Positions 1 through 12,055 are shown, numbered from the stretch's first letter. The stretch is 64,000 nucleotides of DNA from Pseudomonas sp. DG56-2 (GCF_004803755.1 NZ_CP032311.1:5296001-5360000); one strand, 5' to 3'. Notes: generated by a model not told the origin, from the letters alone. Translations and numbers: made by a program.

Positions 1-411
1 ATGCTGTTTCACAGCCAGGACAGCGGCGAAGACTACCTCACCAACGCTATTTGCTGTGGTGAACTGCTGCGCGCCTTGGGCCATGCCCTGCAGATCGAGG
101 TGGCCGACAGCGGCATTACTCTGCAACTGCAGTTGGGCCTGGCCCTCGGTGAGGACCTGCACGGCCTGAGCCAAATCGACCTGCTGCTGACCGAGAAAGC
201 CCAGGATGCCCTGGCGCTGTCGCAACACAGCCGCAACCTGCTGTTGGTCGAGCGTAAGATCAGCGAAGACACCCTGATCCGCCAGCGTGCACGTATTCGT
301 CCGATTGCCAGCCCTGAAGGGGCGTCCTGTGTCGAGCGCTTGATGGAGCCCTACCCGTCGATGCTGGAGCGTCAACTGGCTCGGATGCACGAGCGTCGGG
401 TCAAGAGCTGA
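1..411 (+). CDS. C-terminal part of an AhpA/YtjB-like membrane protein (5' end outside window)
   Basis: The open frame runs from the first base to a TGA at 409-411, so this is the tail of a longer gene; the ATG at position 1 is probably internal. The visible 136 residues resemble the end of a class III nucleotide-cyclase-like fold (alternating helix and strand, with LQLQLGLALGE in the middle) and end in a basic tail. In Pseudomonas a protein of the AhpA/YtjB (Smp) family lies between serB and the parC operon, and this position fits it. The name rests on gene order and a weak family impression, and no catalytic residues can be judged from the fragment. A strong terminator follows 70 bp downstream. 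Confidence 0.5.
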   Translation: MLFHSQDSGEDYLTNAICCGELLRALGHALQIEVADSGITLQLQLGLALGEDLHGLSQIDLLLTEKAQDALALSQHSRNLLLVERKISEDTLIRQRARIRPIASPEGASCVERLMEPYPSMLERQLARMHERRVKS

Positions 412-480
412 TTTGCCGGAGCAGTTTGCTGTGAGTGGGTAGTGATTTGCGCCAGCACTGACTACCCCTGCCAAACCACA

Positions 481-520
481 GGCACAAAAAAGCCCGCAGC
501 GATGCGGGCTTTTTTGTGCC
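481..520. terminator. Two-way intrinsic terminator
   Basis: Perfect 17-base arms (ggcacaaaaaagcccgc and its complement) flank the loop agcgat. The GC-rich stem core is followed by a T-run on both strands. It lies between the convergent AhpA-like gene and the PqiC-like gene and can end both transcripts. Confidence 0.9.
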
Positions 521-527
521 TGACTGG

Positions 528-1235
528 TTAGAAGCGGAACACTTCCAAATCAGTACGAATAGGTGTCGCCAATGGAATCTTCGACTTTTCTGGCTCTTTA
601 CGCACTTGCACCGGCGCAGCTTTCTTCGGTGCTTCTTCAACGATAGGCGGTTGATTGGCCAAAGGTTTGAGGGCGATGCTCAATTGCTCGGCAAGCTTTT
701 GCAGCAACTGCCCCTGGGCTTGAACCTGGGCGGCGGTGCTGCCCTGATGCTGTTGCTCGAGGTGCACGATGCGGTTGTCGCGAACCTGACCACGACGATC
801 GAGCAAACGCCATTGAGCGTCGAGGACCGCAGGCTGGTTGGCGCCGGAGTCCAGGCGAGTGATCGACAGCAAGACCTGCACATCAGGTGTGAAACCGCTA
901 TTGCCAGGAGCCAGCACCACGCGCTGGCTATCCAGGCGCCAGGCGAGCTGACGTACCAGCAATTGATCGATATCGGCCGACAAGCTGCCAGCCCAACGGC
1001 CTTCAGTGGCTGCAGTCAGGCTGCCGTCGGACTGGCGTTGCAGCAACGTTTCACGCTGCAGGTAGTCGGCCACCGACACCGGGCCGAGCACAACAGCCAT
1101 ACCCGCGCTTTGCGCAGGTTGGCCAGGTTCACCGCTGTCGAGCTGATACAGGGAAACGGGTTGGTGCATGCTGCAACCAGCCAGACCGAGTACGCCGCAA
1201 AGTAAAACCAACGGAAGACGCAGAAATTTCATCAT
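528..1235 (-). CDS. PqiC-like outer-membrane lipoprotein (ABC-type transport auxiliary component)
   Basis: The protein has 235 residues. It starts with a lipoprotein signal peptide (MMKFLRLPLVLLCG) ending in the lipobox LAGC, so the mature protein should begin at a lipidated Cys. The next part (SLYQLDSG, LGPVSVADYLQR, RWAGSLSADIDQLLVRQLA) matches the PqiC/YmbA family, the outer-membrane partners of MCE-type lipid transporters. The C-terminal 45 residues are rich in Pro, Lys and Glu and look disordered. No pqiA/pqiB genes are nearby, so the partner is elsewhere or absent. Start choice is between adjacent ATGs at 1235 and 1232; the longer frame to 1262 would displace the signal peptide. It lies downstream of parC with a 173 bp gap. 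Confidence 0.7.
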   Translation of the reverse strand: MMKFLRLPLVLLCGVLGLAGCSMHQPVSLYQLDSGEPGQPAQSAGMAVVLGPVSVADYLQRETLLQRQSDGSLTAATEGRWAGSLSADIDQLLVRQLAWRLDSQRVVLAPGNSGFTPDVQVLLSITRLDSGANQPAVLDAQWRLLDRRGQVRDNRIVHLEQQHQGSTAAQVQAQGQLLQKLAEQLSIALKPLANQPPIVEEAPKKAAPVQVRKEPEKSKIPLATPIRTDLEVFRF

Positions 1236-1408
1236 CCCATCCAGGCGGCCGCCACAAGGCACACCGCAATGATACTCATGTAGATTCAGTCGGATACACA
1301 GCCACGCTGGTATCGCAAGGGGCCTATCATCCGCGAAATAGCGGTTCGACTCCAGTGTTTAAAACCCGAACGGGCGCGAAAAAGCCGATTCGGGGGCCCT
1401 AGCTCGGC

Positions 1409-4192
<2,784 letters not shown>

Positions 4193-4196
<4 letters not shown>

Positions 4197-5179
4197 GACT
4201 TGGCACTCCAGCCGCCCGCAGGTGCGGCGAAGCGCCAAATGATCGGCCTCGACTCACCATCATTGCGGGTCGCACCGTTGTTGTCCAAACCGATCCAGGC
4301 ACCTTTGGCATCGATCACCAGCGCTTCGGCCAAACCAAATGGCTGTGCATACTGACGCGGTTCGGCCAGAGCGCCTTCGGCATAGGACCAGCAACGCTCG
4401 ACCTTGGCTGTCGCTGCATCGCGACGGCAGATACGGTGAGCGTTACGCTCCAAGGTGAACAGCTTGTCGTTGAACAGCGCAAGATCGGCAAAGTCGCGCG
4501 GCAATGCTCGTGGCTCAGGCATCTGCGGCGGCTGCATCTCAACACCGGCCTCGCTGAGCAACACACAACCATTACCGCAATTCCATACCTTCTGTTGACG
4601 ATTGATCAGCAACAGACCGCGGCGTTCTCGCTCGGCCGCCAGCCAGATGCGGTCGCCGGCCGGGCTTACCGCAATGCCTTCGAACAACGCATTGAAATGC
4701 AGAAGCATGCCGCTGGCCCGTGCCTGACGCACCATGCTCGGGTCGATTTTCAACCAGTTGGGCTCACCATCGACCGGCACCTGCAACACGGCAGCATGAG
4801 CCTCGCTGACAACGTAACGATTACCTGCCGCGTCACAGCTAATGCCCTCGAAATCCAGGTCGCCACCACGGACTTGACCGGCCACCCAGGTACGCGAACG
4901 AATCCCCCAGGGCAAGCCACTTTCCGGGACCGCTGGGGCTACCAGAGGCACCGCCTCGGCCTGCCAGACCTGCGCCTTGGTATCGAGGCGGTACAAAAGG
5001 TCATCATCACGGTCCGACACCGTCCACAGTTCACCCTTGCACAGGGCCAAACCAGACAGATTGCCACCACGCATGCCCTCGACCGGATGCTCGGCCAACA
5101 GCTTGAGCTCCGGCCAGGGCGCCGCCTGCGATGAAAGAGCAAAAACGCCGAGCACTATCGCCAGCAGGTAACGAATCAA
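4193..5179 (-). CDS. Secreted esterase-like / phytase-like beta-propeller protein
   Basis: The protein has 328 residues with a cleavable signal peptide (MIRYLLAIVLGVFALSSQAA, cleavage probably after AQA/AA) and should be periplasmic. Repeating blocks such as LSGLALCKGELWTVSDRDD, DFEGISCDAAGNRYVVSE and FEGIAVSPAGDRIWLAAE, about 60-80 residues apart, match the esterase-like activity of phytase family, a six-bladed propeller. Cys residues at several sites suggest disulfides. The start overlaps the parE stop as ATGA and the stop overlaps the next gene as GTGA, so translation is probably coupled through the set. The enzymatic role is not established. Confidence 0.75.
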
Positions 5180-7080
5180 GCCAGTACCTCAGCCAGGTTA
5201 CCCTTGGACTCCAGCCAGCTCTTGCGGTCTCCGGCACGCTTCTTGGCCAGGAGCATGTCCATGATTTCCCGGGTGCCTTCCAGATCCTCGAGAGTCAGTT
5301 GGACCAGGCGGCGAGTGTTCGGGTCCATGGTGGTTTCACGCAGCTGGGGCGGGTTCATTTCACCCAGGCCTTTGAATCGCGTGACCTGTGGTTTGCCACG
5401 CTTCTTCTCGGCAACCAGGCGATCAAGAATGCCATCACGTTCTGCCTCGTCCAGGGCGTAGTAGATTTCCTTGCCCAGGTCGATGCGGTACAGCGGCGGC
5501 ATGGCCACGTAGACATGACCGGCCTCGACCAGCGGGCGGAAATGCTGGACGAACAATGCGCAGAGCAAGGTCGCAATGTGCAAACCGTCGGAGTCGGCGT
5601 CGGCGAGGATGCAGATTTTGCCGTAGCGCAGCTGACTCATGTCGGCAGCACCTGGGTCTACGCCGATGGCCACGGCAATGTTATGCACTTCCTGGCTGGC
5701 CAGAACTTCACCACCATCGACTTCCCAGGTGTTGAGGATCTTGCCGCGCAAAGGCAGGATTGCCTGGAATTCCTTGTCGCGCGCCTGCTTGGCCGATCCA
5801 CCCGCGGAGTCACCCTCGACCAGGAACAGCTCGGCACGCATCGGGTCTTGCCCAGCGCAGTCAGCCAGCTTGCCCGGTAGTGCCGGCCCCTGGGTAACGC
5901 GTTTGCGCTCGACCTTTTTACTGGCCTTGAGGCGACGACCTGCGTTGCTGATAGCCAGCTCGGCCAATTGCATACCCAGCTCTGGGTGGGCATTGAGCCA
6001 GAGACTGAAGGCATCCTTGACCACGCCGGAAACGAATGCTGCTGCCTCTCGGGACGACAAGCGTTCCTTGGTCTGCCCGGAGAACTGCGGCTCCTGCATT
6101 TTCATCGAGAGCACGAAGGTGATGCGCTCCCAGACGTCTTCAGGCGCCAGTTTCACACCGCGCGGCAGTAGATTGCGGAATTCGCAAAACTCGCGCATGG
6201 CGTCAAGCAGGCCTTGGCGCAAGCCGTTGACGTGCGTACCGCCCTGGGCGGTAGGAATCAGGTTGACGTAGCTTTCCTGGACACTGTCACCGCCTTCTGG
6301 CAGCCACAACAAGGCCCAGTCGACAGCTTCCTTGTTTCCGGCCAGGCTGCCGCAGAAGGGTTCGTCCGGCAGGCGCTGGAACTCGCTGACCGAGTCGACC
6401 AGGTAGGAGCGCAGCCCGTCTTCGTAATGCCACTCGACTTTCTCGCCGCTGGCCTTGTCCTCGAACGTGACCAACAGGCCCGGGCATAGAACGGCTTTGG
6501 CCTTGAGCACATGCTTGAGGCGGCTGATGGAGAACTTCGGCGAATCGAAATACTTCGGGTCCGGCGCGAAGTACACGCTGGTTCCGGTATTGCGCTTGCC
6601 AACGGTACCGACCACCTCCAGCTCGCTGGACTTGTAGCCGTCGGCGAAGGTCATCTGGTACTCGTTGCCATCACGCTTGACCTTGACCCGCACCTGGCTG
6701 GACAAGGCGTTGACTACAGAAATACCAACACCGTGCAGACCACCGGAGAACTGATAGTTCTTGTTGGAAAACTTGCCGCCGGCGTGCAGCTTGGTAAGGA
6801 TCAGTTCAACCCCGGACACACCCTCTTCAGGATGGATGTCCACCGGCATGCCGCGACCGTCATCGGAGACTTCCAGCGAGTGGTCGGCGTGCAGAATCAC
6901 CTGTACCGACTTGGCGTGCCCTGCCAGGGCTTCGTCGACGCTGTTGTCGATGACTTCCTGGGCCAGGTGGTTCGGTCGGCTGGTGTCGGTGTACATGCCC
7001 GGGCGCTTGCGCACCGGGTCAAGGCCCGAGAGGACTTCGATGGCGTCTGCGTTATAGGCGCTAGCGCTGGGAATGGCCAT
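5176..7080 (-). CDS. parE: DNA topoisomerase IV subunit B
   Basis: ParE (634 residues) is the ATPase subunit of topoisomerase IV. The GHKL ATPase domain has QEVIDNSVDE with the general-base Glu42 and Mg-binding Asn46, and the GVGISVVNAL loop. The TOPRIM domain has LVEGDSAGG (about residue 415) and PLRGKILN. The DADSDG motif that binds metal lies near residue 495. Length is normal. The gene starts at ATG 7080, 36 bp after yqiA, and its stop overlaps the esterase-like gene start. ParE and ParC are thus in one transcription unit separated by two small genes. Confidence 0.97.
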   Translation of the reverse strand: MAIPSASAYNADAIEVLSGLDPVRKRPGMYTDTSRPNHLAQEVIDNSVDEALAGHAKSVQVILHADHSLEVSDDGRGMPVDIHPEEGVSGVELILTKLHAGGKFSNKNYQFSGGLHGVGISVVNALSSQVRVKVKRDGNEYQMTFADGYKSSELEVVGTVGKRNTGTSVYFAPDPKYFDSPKFSISRLKHVLKAKAVLCPGLLVTFEDKASGEKVEWHYEDGLRSYLVDSVSEFQRLPDEPFCGSLAGNKEAVDWALLWLPEGGDSVQESYVNLIPTAQGGTHVNGLRQGLLDAMREFCEFRNLLPRGVKLAPEDVWERITFVLSMKMQEPQFSGQTKERLSSREAAAFVSGVVKDAFSLWLNAHPELGMQLAELAISNAGRRLKASKKVERKRVTQGPALPGKLADCAGQDPMRAELFLVEGDSAGGSAKQARDKEFQAILPLRGKILNTWEVDGGEVLASQEVHNIAVAIGVDPGAADMSQLRYGKICILADADSDGLHIATLLCALFVQHFRPLVEAGHVYVAMPPLYRIDLGKEIYYALDEAERDGILDRLVAEKKRGKPQVTRFKGLGEMNPPQLRETTMDPNTRRLVQLTLEDLEGTREIMDMLLAKKRAGDRKSWLESKGNLAEVLA

Positions 7081-7116
7081 GGGTTCTCGTCGTCAGTCGT
7101 GGGTGAAAATAAGTCA

Positions 7117-7725
7117 TCAAAATACAGAAAAATCGAGCGATTGATACTGCTGCGGGGCAATACCCGCGAAGCTCAATAAAGCGGGCAAACGCTCAGCGAA
7201 GCCCTGGAAGCTGTGATCGCCGCCGGCCTGGATGCGCAATGCACAGGCCCGGTAGAACTGCTCGGCCCGCCGATAATCAAGGGTCTCATCGGCGGTTTGC
7301 AGCCAGACCTGATAGCGCCCGGCATCTGCAGGCGGCGCCACTTCAAGCTCGGCCAGGGCCTGCACGTGGTCCTCGGTCAACTCCCAGGTTTCCCCGGTGT
7401 AATGGTTTTGCTGGGTTCCCAGGTAACCATCGAACATCTGGTGCGGATTTACCGCAGGGTTGACCAGCAGCGCCTTGAGCCCGTAGCGCTCTGCCAAGTG
7501 GGTGGCATAGTAGCCGCCGAGCGAGCTGCCGACCAGTAATGGCGATTCGAGCTCGGCCAGTGCGGCTTCCAGCTGGGCCATGGCCTGGCGGGGGTGATGA
7601 TGCAGTGCGGGCACGCGCAGCTGTTCAGCAAGACCGATCTGCTCCATCACCGCGACCAATTGGCAGGCTTTCTTCGACGACGGCGCGCTGTTGAACCCGT
7701 GAATATAGAGAATCGAACCTGCCAT
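7117..7725 (-). CDS. yqiA: YqiA-type alpha/beta hydrolase (esterase)
   Basis: The protein has 202 residues with the alpha/beta hydrolase fold. ILYIHGFNSAP forms the oxyanion-side loop, GSSLGG carries the nucleophile Ser68, and GGDHSFQGF near the C-terminus supplies the catalytic His. It matches YqiA, a small esterase encoded next to parE in many gammaproteobacteria. The ATG at 7725 follows a GGGGG ribosome site and starts directly with the family's usual N-terminus, so the longer frame to 7818 is rejected. The physiological substrate is unknown. Confidence 0.88.
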   Translation of the reverse strand: MAGSILYIHGFNSAPSSKKACQLVAVMEQIGLAEQLRVPALHHHPRQAMAQLEAALAELESPLLVGSSLGGYYATHLAERYGLKALLVNPAVNPHQMFDGYLGTQQNHYTGETWELTEDHVQALAELEVAPPADAGRYQVWLQTADETLDYRRAEQFYRACALRIQAGGDHSFQGFAERLPALLSFAGIAPQQYQSLDFSVF

Positions 7726-7828
7726 GCCGCCCCCGATACGCTTGATTTGCCTGGCAGCGCCAGGCGCGAAAGCGCGCATTTTAGCCTGTTCGACGGCAGA
7801 TGGAGCGTTTTCACCCATTCAGCAACAC

Positions 7829-8641
7829 TTAATAGCCATCGGCGTGATCGATAGTGAATGCGAAGTCGGTGACGCGCGATACCCCAGTCTCGATCTGGCC
7901 GTCGGCATGCAGACGTAGCCAGCGATAACCCGGCGCCTGTTCACCGACTTTGAAGTCTTCACTGTCCGGCTCGAACTGGATGCAGGTAGAGGGCGAGGCC
8001 AGCAAGCGCACGCCATCACGCACCTGGTCCCACTCCTGGTGAATATGCCCCCAGAGCAGCCCCCGCGCCTGTGGATAACGCTTGAGCAAGGCAAACAAGG
8101 CATCGGCATTGCGCAAACCAATCGACGCCATCCAGGCGCAGCCGATCGCCACGGGCTGATGATGGAAGCAGATAAGGTGATGCCGCTGCGGCGCGGCCTG
8201 CAATGATTGCTCGAGCAATTGCAGCTGGCTGGCATCGAGCATCCCCGGCACCGCGCCTGATATCGCTGAATTGAGCATCAAAATGCGCCAATTGCCGATA
8301 TCCATGATCGGCTCGAGCACATCGGTACCTTGCGCAGCCTGCTCCATGGGCATAGGTTCGTCGTGGTTGCCAGCCAGCCATCGGCTTGGCGCCTTGAGGC
8401 TTGCAGTCAATTCACGAAAGTAAGCGTAAGACGCTTCAGACCCATCTTGGGACAAGTCGCCAGTGGCCAGCACCGCATCGATTCGCGGCTGTTCTTCACG
8501 CACTTTGTCGATCACCCGCTGCAGGCTCTCGCGGGTGTTCATACCCAGCAGCGTTGCTTGCGCATCGGCAAACAGGTGGCTGTCAGTCAGTTGCACCAGG
8601 TGCACGGGCGCATCAACAGGCGCAATAGATTGGTGCGGCAA
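7829..8641 (-). CDS. cpdA: 3',5'-cyclic-AMP phosphodiesterase
   Basis: CpdA (270 residues) hydrolyses cAMP to AMP and so limits Crp/Vfr-type signalling. The calcineurin-like metallophosphatase signature is complete: QLTDSH (Asp20, His22), TGDLSQDG (Asp62), GNHDE (Asn92, His93), a histidine pair in CFHHQP, and GHIHQEWD. The start is TTG at 8641: it is preceded by a good GAGGAG ribosome site eight bases upstream, there is no ATG before residue 34, and a start there would remove the first metal ligands. The gene is 103 bp upstream of yqiA, in the nudF-parC run. Confidence 0.93.
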   Translation of the reverse strand: MPHQSIAPVDAPVHLVQLTDSHLFADAQATLLGMNTRESLQRVIDKVREEQPRIDAVLATGDLSQDGSEASYAYFRELTASLKAPSRWLAGNHDEPMPMEQAAQGTDVLEPIMDIGNWRILMLNSAISGAVPGMLDASQLQLLEQSLQAAPQRHHLICFHHQPVAIGCAWMASIGLRNADALFALLKRYPQARGLLWGHIHQEWDQVRDGVRLLASPSTCIQFEPDSEDFKVGEQAPGYRWLRLHADGQIETGVSRVTDFAFTIDHADGY

Positions 8642-8725
8642 GGGCCGACTCCTCGAACGGATTCAGCGCGATTATGGCGGCTAGCTGCGCTTGCGCAAAT
8701 ACTTGAAAACGACCGCCATCACATT

Positions 8726-9178
8726 TCAGCGAACAACTGCCAACTCATGACCGCAGGCCAGGCAATGACTGAGCCATTCGCCGAGGAACAGGTTGAGCTG
8801 AGCTTTCTCGTCCGGCTGGTGCATCGCAGCATTTGGATACGGGTAGACACTGCGAAAGCGCCGGGCATGCTCGGCGCTGACCACTTCGGCCATGCGGGCA
8901 TCGTGATACACCTGAACTTCCAGCTGCGGCACCGGCAGCCACGGCAGACTGTGTTCCTGGCGCACGCGCAGGGTGGTGGTGTATGGACAGGCAAGCACCA
9001 CATCGAGCACCAGCACGCCAAGCATCTGGTCACCCTGGGTCATGCCGATCCGACGCGAACTCATGGTGCAGCGCATGTCCGGCAACAGGCGCATCAAACG
9101 CGCATAGTTGGCCTCGCAGGCAGCCTGCAACCCGACCAGATCGACCCGGTAGCGTTCGCGCAACAGATTCACGACCAT
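8726..9178 (-). CDS. DUF1249 family protein
   Basis: The protein has 150 residues, is soluble and matches DUF1249, proteins of unknown function encoded next to nudF and cpdA across gammaproteobacteria. Recognisable blocks are YARLMRLLPDMR, a middle LGVLVLDVVLACPYTTTLRV strand pair, and VQVYHDARMAEV. The ATG at 9178 has an AGGGGG ribosome site and overlaps the 3' end of nudF by 10 bp. The conserved linkage with ADP-ribose hydrolysis and cAMP breakdown suggests a nucleotide-related role, but nothing in the sequence shows one. Confidence 0.8.
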   Translation of the reverse strand: MVVNLLRERYRVDLVGLQAACEANYARLMRLLPDMRCTMSSRRIGMTQGDQMLGVLVLDVVLACPYTTTLRVRQEHSLPWLPVPQLEVQVYHDARMAEVVSAEHARRFRSVYPYPNAAMHQPDEKAQLNLFLGEWLSHCLACGHELAVVR

Positions 9179-9786
9179 AGCCCCCTGACTTCATCCCGGT
9201 TCAAGGCCAGCCATTGCAAGGCAATAATGCTCGCTGCGTTGGCAATCAGCCCATCGCGCACGGCCTGCATGGCGTCTTCGAACGCCCAGACCTTGACGCG
9301 AATATCTTCACCTTCTTCCTCCAGCCCGTGCAGGCCGCCGGCCCCAAGACTACTGCACTGACCGAGATACAAATGTACCAACTCATCGCTACCGCCAGGT
9401 GACGGGAAATACCGCGTCATCGGCCACAGCGCCTTGAACACAAGACCAGCTTCCTCCTGCGCTTCGCGGTGTGCAACTTCTTCCGGCTGTTCATCTTTGT
9501 CGATCAGACCGGCGACCAGTTCGATCAACCAGGGGTTGGCGATCTTGCCCATGGCGCCGACACGAAACTGCTCGATCAGCACCACCTCATCACGTTGGGC
9601 GTCGTAGGGCAGCACACACACTGCGTCGTGGCGCACGAACAGTTCGCGACTGATCTCGCGCCCCATGCCACCGGCAAACAGCTCATGGCGCAGGCGTACC
9701 CGGTCGAGCTGGTAGAAGCCCTTGAAGCAGTTGACCCGCTCGACGATTTCGACGTCGCTGGGCACAGTGTTCGATGTGTCTGACAT
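9169..9786 (-). CDS. nudF: ADP-ribose pyrophosphatase (Nudix hydrolase)
   Basis: The protein has 205 residues. A complete Nudix box runs from Gly93 to Leu115: G, five residues, E99, seven residues, R107 E108, then E111 E112 and G114. The N-terminal part (VERVNCFKGFYQLDRVRLRHELF) is the dimerisation region of the NudF/ADPRase subgroup, which cleaves ADP-ribose to AMP and ribose 5-phosphate. The ATG at 9786 follows AAAGGA. It is the first gene of the minus-strand run leading through cpdA to parC. Confidence 0.9.
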   Translation of the reverse strand: MSDTSNTVPSDVEIVERVNCFKGFYQLDRVRLRHELFAGGMGREISRELFVRHDAVCVLPYDAQRDEVVLIEQFRVGAMGKIANPWLIELVAGLIDKDEQPEEVAHREAQEEAGLVFKALWPMTRYFPSPGGSDELVHLYLGQCSSLGAGGLHGLEEEGEDIRVKVWAFEDAMQAVRDGLIANAASIIALQWLALNRDEVRGLWS

Positions 9787-9971
9787 AGGAATCCTTTAAT
9801 ACTTCGTGTACCGCTTCGCGCCATCCTAACCTGCGCACCGCCGCGTTTCACCCCTTTCAAGTTGCCGCCCGGACTGCGAGGATAGGCAGTCTGCTGATAT
9901 TCAGCTTAGTGGCGAACTGAAGGCCCTGCCGACGGTCCAAGCCCGATCACCTTTGCCTTACAAGGATCATC

Positions 9972-10718
9972 ATGACGCTTGTGAAACTGACTACCGTGGC
10001 CGTGCTGGCCTTGGCCCTGGGCGCTTGTCAAAGCCTGTTCCAGCCGAACATGCGCACGCCACTGGAGGTCAAGCGCGACCGTTGGGAGCACATCAAGCCC
10101 GGTTGCAACACTGCTGACTGTCCACTGGTCAATATCGACACCATTCACTTCCCGGCCAATCCGAAACTGGATGCAATTGTCGAGAAGCGCCTGCTACAGA
10201 TGACCCAGGATAATGACAACAGTGCCCTGCCCGCTTCGCTCAAGGCCTATGAAGATCAGTTCATGGCCACTGCCGACACACGCAACAGCAGCTACCTGCA
10301 AGCCAAGGTACGCGAGCAGCATGACGGCCTGGTGATCATCGAGCTGTCCAGCTATCTGGACACCGGCGGCGCACACGGCATGCCTGGCCGCGGCTTTATC
10401 AACTATTCACGCCAGCAGGACAAAGTGCTGACGCTGCAGGATATGCTGGTACCGGGCCAGGAAGAAACATTCTGGAAAACCGCCCAGGAAGCTCACAAAG
10501 CCTGGCTGATCAGCACCGGCATGGACAAGGACGCCGAGTTCGTCAAAACCTGGCCATTCCAGCAGACGCCACACATCGCCCTTACCTATGGCGCGGTAGT
10601 GCTCAAGTACGAAGTGTATGCCATTGCCCCGTACTCCATGGGCCACATCGAACTTAAAATCCCCTACCCGCGCCTGAACGGTGTGATCAAGCCGGAGTTG
10701 TTTCCCGGTCGCGGCTGA
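9972..10718 (+). CDS. RsiV/DUF3298 family lipoprotein
   Basis: The protein has 248 residues. The signal peptide MTLVKLTTVAVLALALGACQ ends in lipobox LGAC with Cys19. The body matches the RsiV/DUF3298-DUF4163 type: a long N-terminal beta region and a C-terminal block with LDTGGAHGMPG and FINYSRQQDKVLTLQDM, then ALTYGAVVLKYEVYAIAPYSMGHIELKIPY. RsiV in Bacillus is a lysozyme-sensing anti-sigma factor, but this protein has no cytoplasmic anti-sigma part, so only the sensor-like fold is shared. A good AAGGA site precedes the ATG. Its last 32 bases overlap the convergent transporter gene. Confidence 0.8.
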   Translation: MTLVKLTTVAVLALALGACQSLFQPNMRTPLEVKRDRWEHIKPGCNTADCPLVNIDTIHFPANPKLDAIVEKRLLQMTQDNDNSALPASLKAYEDQFMATADTRNSSYLQAKVREQHDGLVIIELSSYLDTGGAHGMPGRGFINYSRQQDKVLTLQDMLVPGQEETFWKTAQEAHKAWLISTGMDKDAEFVKTWPFQQTPHIALTYGAVVLKYEVYAIAPYSMGHIELKIPYPRLNGVIKPELFPGRG

Positions 10719-11979
10719 CGGACGGCGCTGCCGCCCAGTAGACGAACCCTGCCAGCAGCAACGCAGGCAGGGTTGAGCCCACATCGGCCGCATAGTGGGC
10801 CAGTGCGTGATACGTCGCTACGCCGCACGCCCAGGCCACCAGCGCACGCCAATGCAGGCTCTGGATCGGAGCATTGTCGCTCCGCCGGCGGCGCACCACA
10901 AAGTGATCAACCAGCACCACGCCGAACAGCGGGGCGAACACCGAACCGATCAGCAGCAGGAAGTTCTGGTACTGGGCCAGCGGTGCAAAACAGGCGATCA
11001 AGGTACACAGCACACCAATGACCAACGCCAGGTGCTCGACTTTCAAGCGTACCAGCAAGCCAGTGGAGACTGCCGCCGAGTGAATATCGGCAAAGGCTTT
11101 TTCCGACTCATCGAGCAGAATCAGCAGCAACGGAATACCAATGCCTGCGCCCGCCAGTGCCAACAGCAAGGTGTTGACCTCACCGGCGGGCGCGAACGCC
11201 AAGGTATACGCCACACCCAGGCTCATCATCCAGACGTTGCCCAGCAGGTAACCCAGCGCAGTACCGAGGAAAACCCGGCTGCCTTGACGGGCGAAGCGTG
11301 AGTAGTCGGCAATCAATGGCAACCACGACAACGGCATCGCGATCGCGATGTCGATACCCACTGCCAGCGACATCGAACCGTCGCCAGCACGCGCCCACAG
11401 GGCAGCGAGATCGGCCTTGGCAAATAGATTCCAGGTCAGCCACAGGCAAGCACCCAGCAACAGCCAGATGCCCCACTTGCGCAGAATTTTGCGCACGAAG
11501 GTCAAAGGCCCGCTGACGGCCAGGGCGGTGGCCAAGGCGCCAAAGCACAAGGTCCATAGCATTGGGTTGGTCAGGGCGCTGCCCTCGCCGAAGGCGCGAG
11601 CGCCCAACAGGCTGGCGGCATCGCGCATGACGATAATTTCGAATGAACCCCAACCAATCAGTTGCATCAGGTTCAGCAATGCGGGCAGCCGTGCACCGTC
11701 GCGGCCAAGGCTGCGGCGCAGGGCAGCCATGGAGGAAAGCCCGGTATCACTGCCGATGACGGCAACCGCCGCCAGCAGCAGAACACCTACGCACGTGCCA
11801 AGGATGATCGCCAGCACGGCGTTGGCCAAACCCAGGCCAGGGCCGAGCAAGGCGCCGGTTTGCAAGACCATCAGGCCTATACCCAGGGAGAACCATAGGG
11901 AACAGAGGTCACGACCGCTCAAAACGCGCTGCTGGTCGGTAACCGGATAATCGGGAGAAAACTGACTCGGTGTGCTCAC
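10687..11979 (-). CDS. cytX: CytX-type NCS1 transporter, probable hydroxymethylpyrimidine permease
   Basis: The protein has 430 residues and about 12 transmembrane helices, and belongs to the NCS1 (cytosine/purine/thiamine precursor) family. Residues LWFSLGIGLMVLQTGALLGPGLG form helix 1, and LSWLPLIADYSRFAR is the family's signature loop. CytX proteins are predicted to import the HMP moiety of thiamine, and the gene lies directly downstream of thiC, whose product makes HMP phosphate, 80 bp away on the same strand. It may share the TPP riboswitch transcript, although a REP-like hairpin lies between. The substrate is inferred from context. Confidence 0.78.
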   Translation of the reverse strand: MSTPSQFSPDYPVTDQQRVLSGRDLCSLWFSLGIGLMVLQTGALLGPGLGLANAVLAIILGTCVGVLLLAAVAVIGSDTGLSSMAALRRSLGRDGARLPALLNLMQLIGWGSFEIIVMRDAASLLGARAFGEGSALTNPMLWTLCFGALATALAVSGPLTFVRKILRKWGIWLLLGACLWLTWNLFAKADLAALWARAGDGSMSLAVGIDIAIAMPLSWLPLIADYSRFARQGSRVFLGTALGYLLGNVWMMSLGVAYTLAFAPAGEVNTLLLALAGAGIGIPLLLILLDESEKAFADIHSAAVSTGLLVRLKVEHLALVIGVLCTLIACFAPLAQYQNFLLLIGSVFAPLFGVVLVDHFVVRRRRSDNAPIQSLHWRALVAWACGVATYHALAHYAADVGSTLPALLLAGFVYWAAAPSVSRDRETTPA

Positions 11980-12020
11980 AAGGGAATCTCGACAGGGAGG
12001 TTTTTTGTTCTTAGGGCCCT

Positions 12021-12055
12021 ATCGCGGGGCAAGCCAGATCGACTTGCCCCGCGAT
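12021..12055. repeat. REP-like palindrome downstream of thiC
   Basis: Inverted arms atcgcggggcaag and cttgccccgcgat are separated by nine bases. It begins 5 bp beyond the thiC stop and precedes the transporter gene. There is no T-run, so it is a REP-type element rather than a classical terminator, though it may stabilise the thiC mRNA end. Confidence 0.8.

Noticed and set aside
10773-11950. Plus-strand frames within the CytX-type gene
   Set aside because: Shadows of a membrane-protein gene; no ribosome sites or conserved features.
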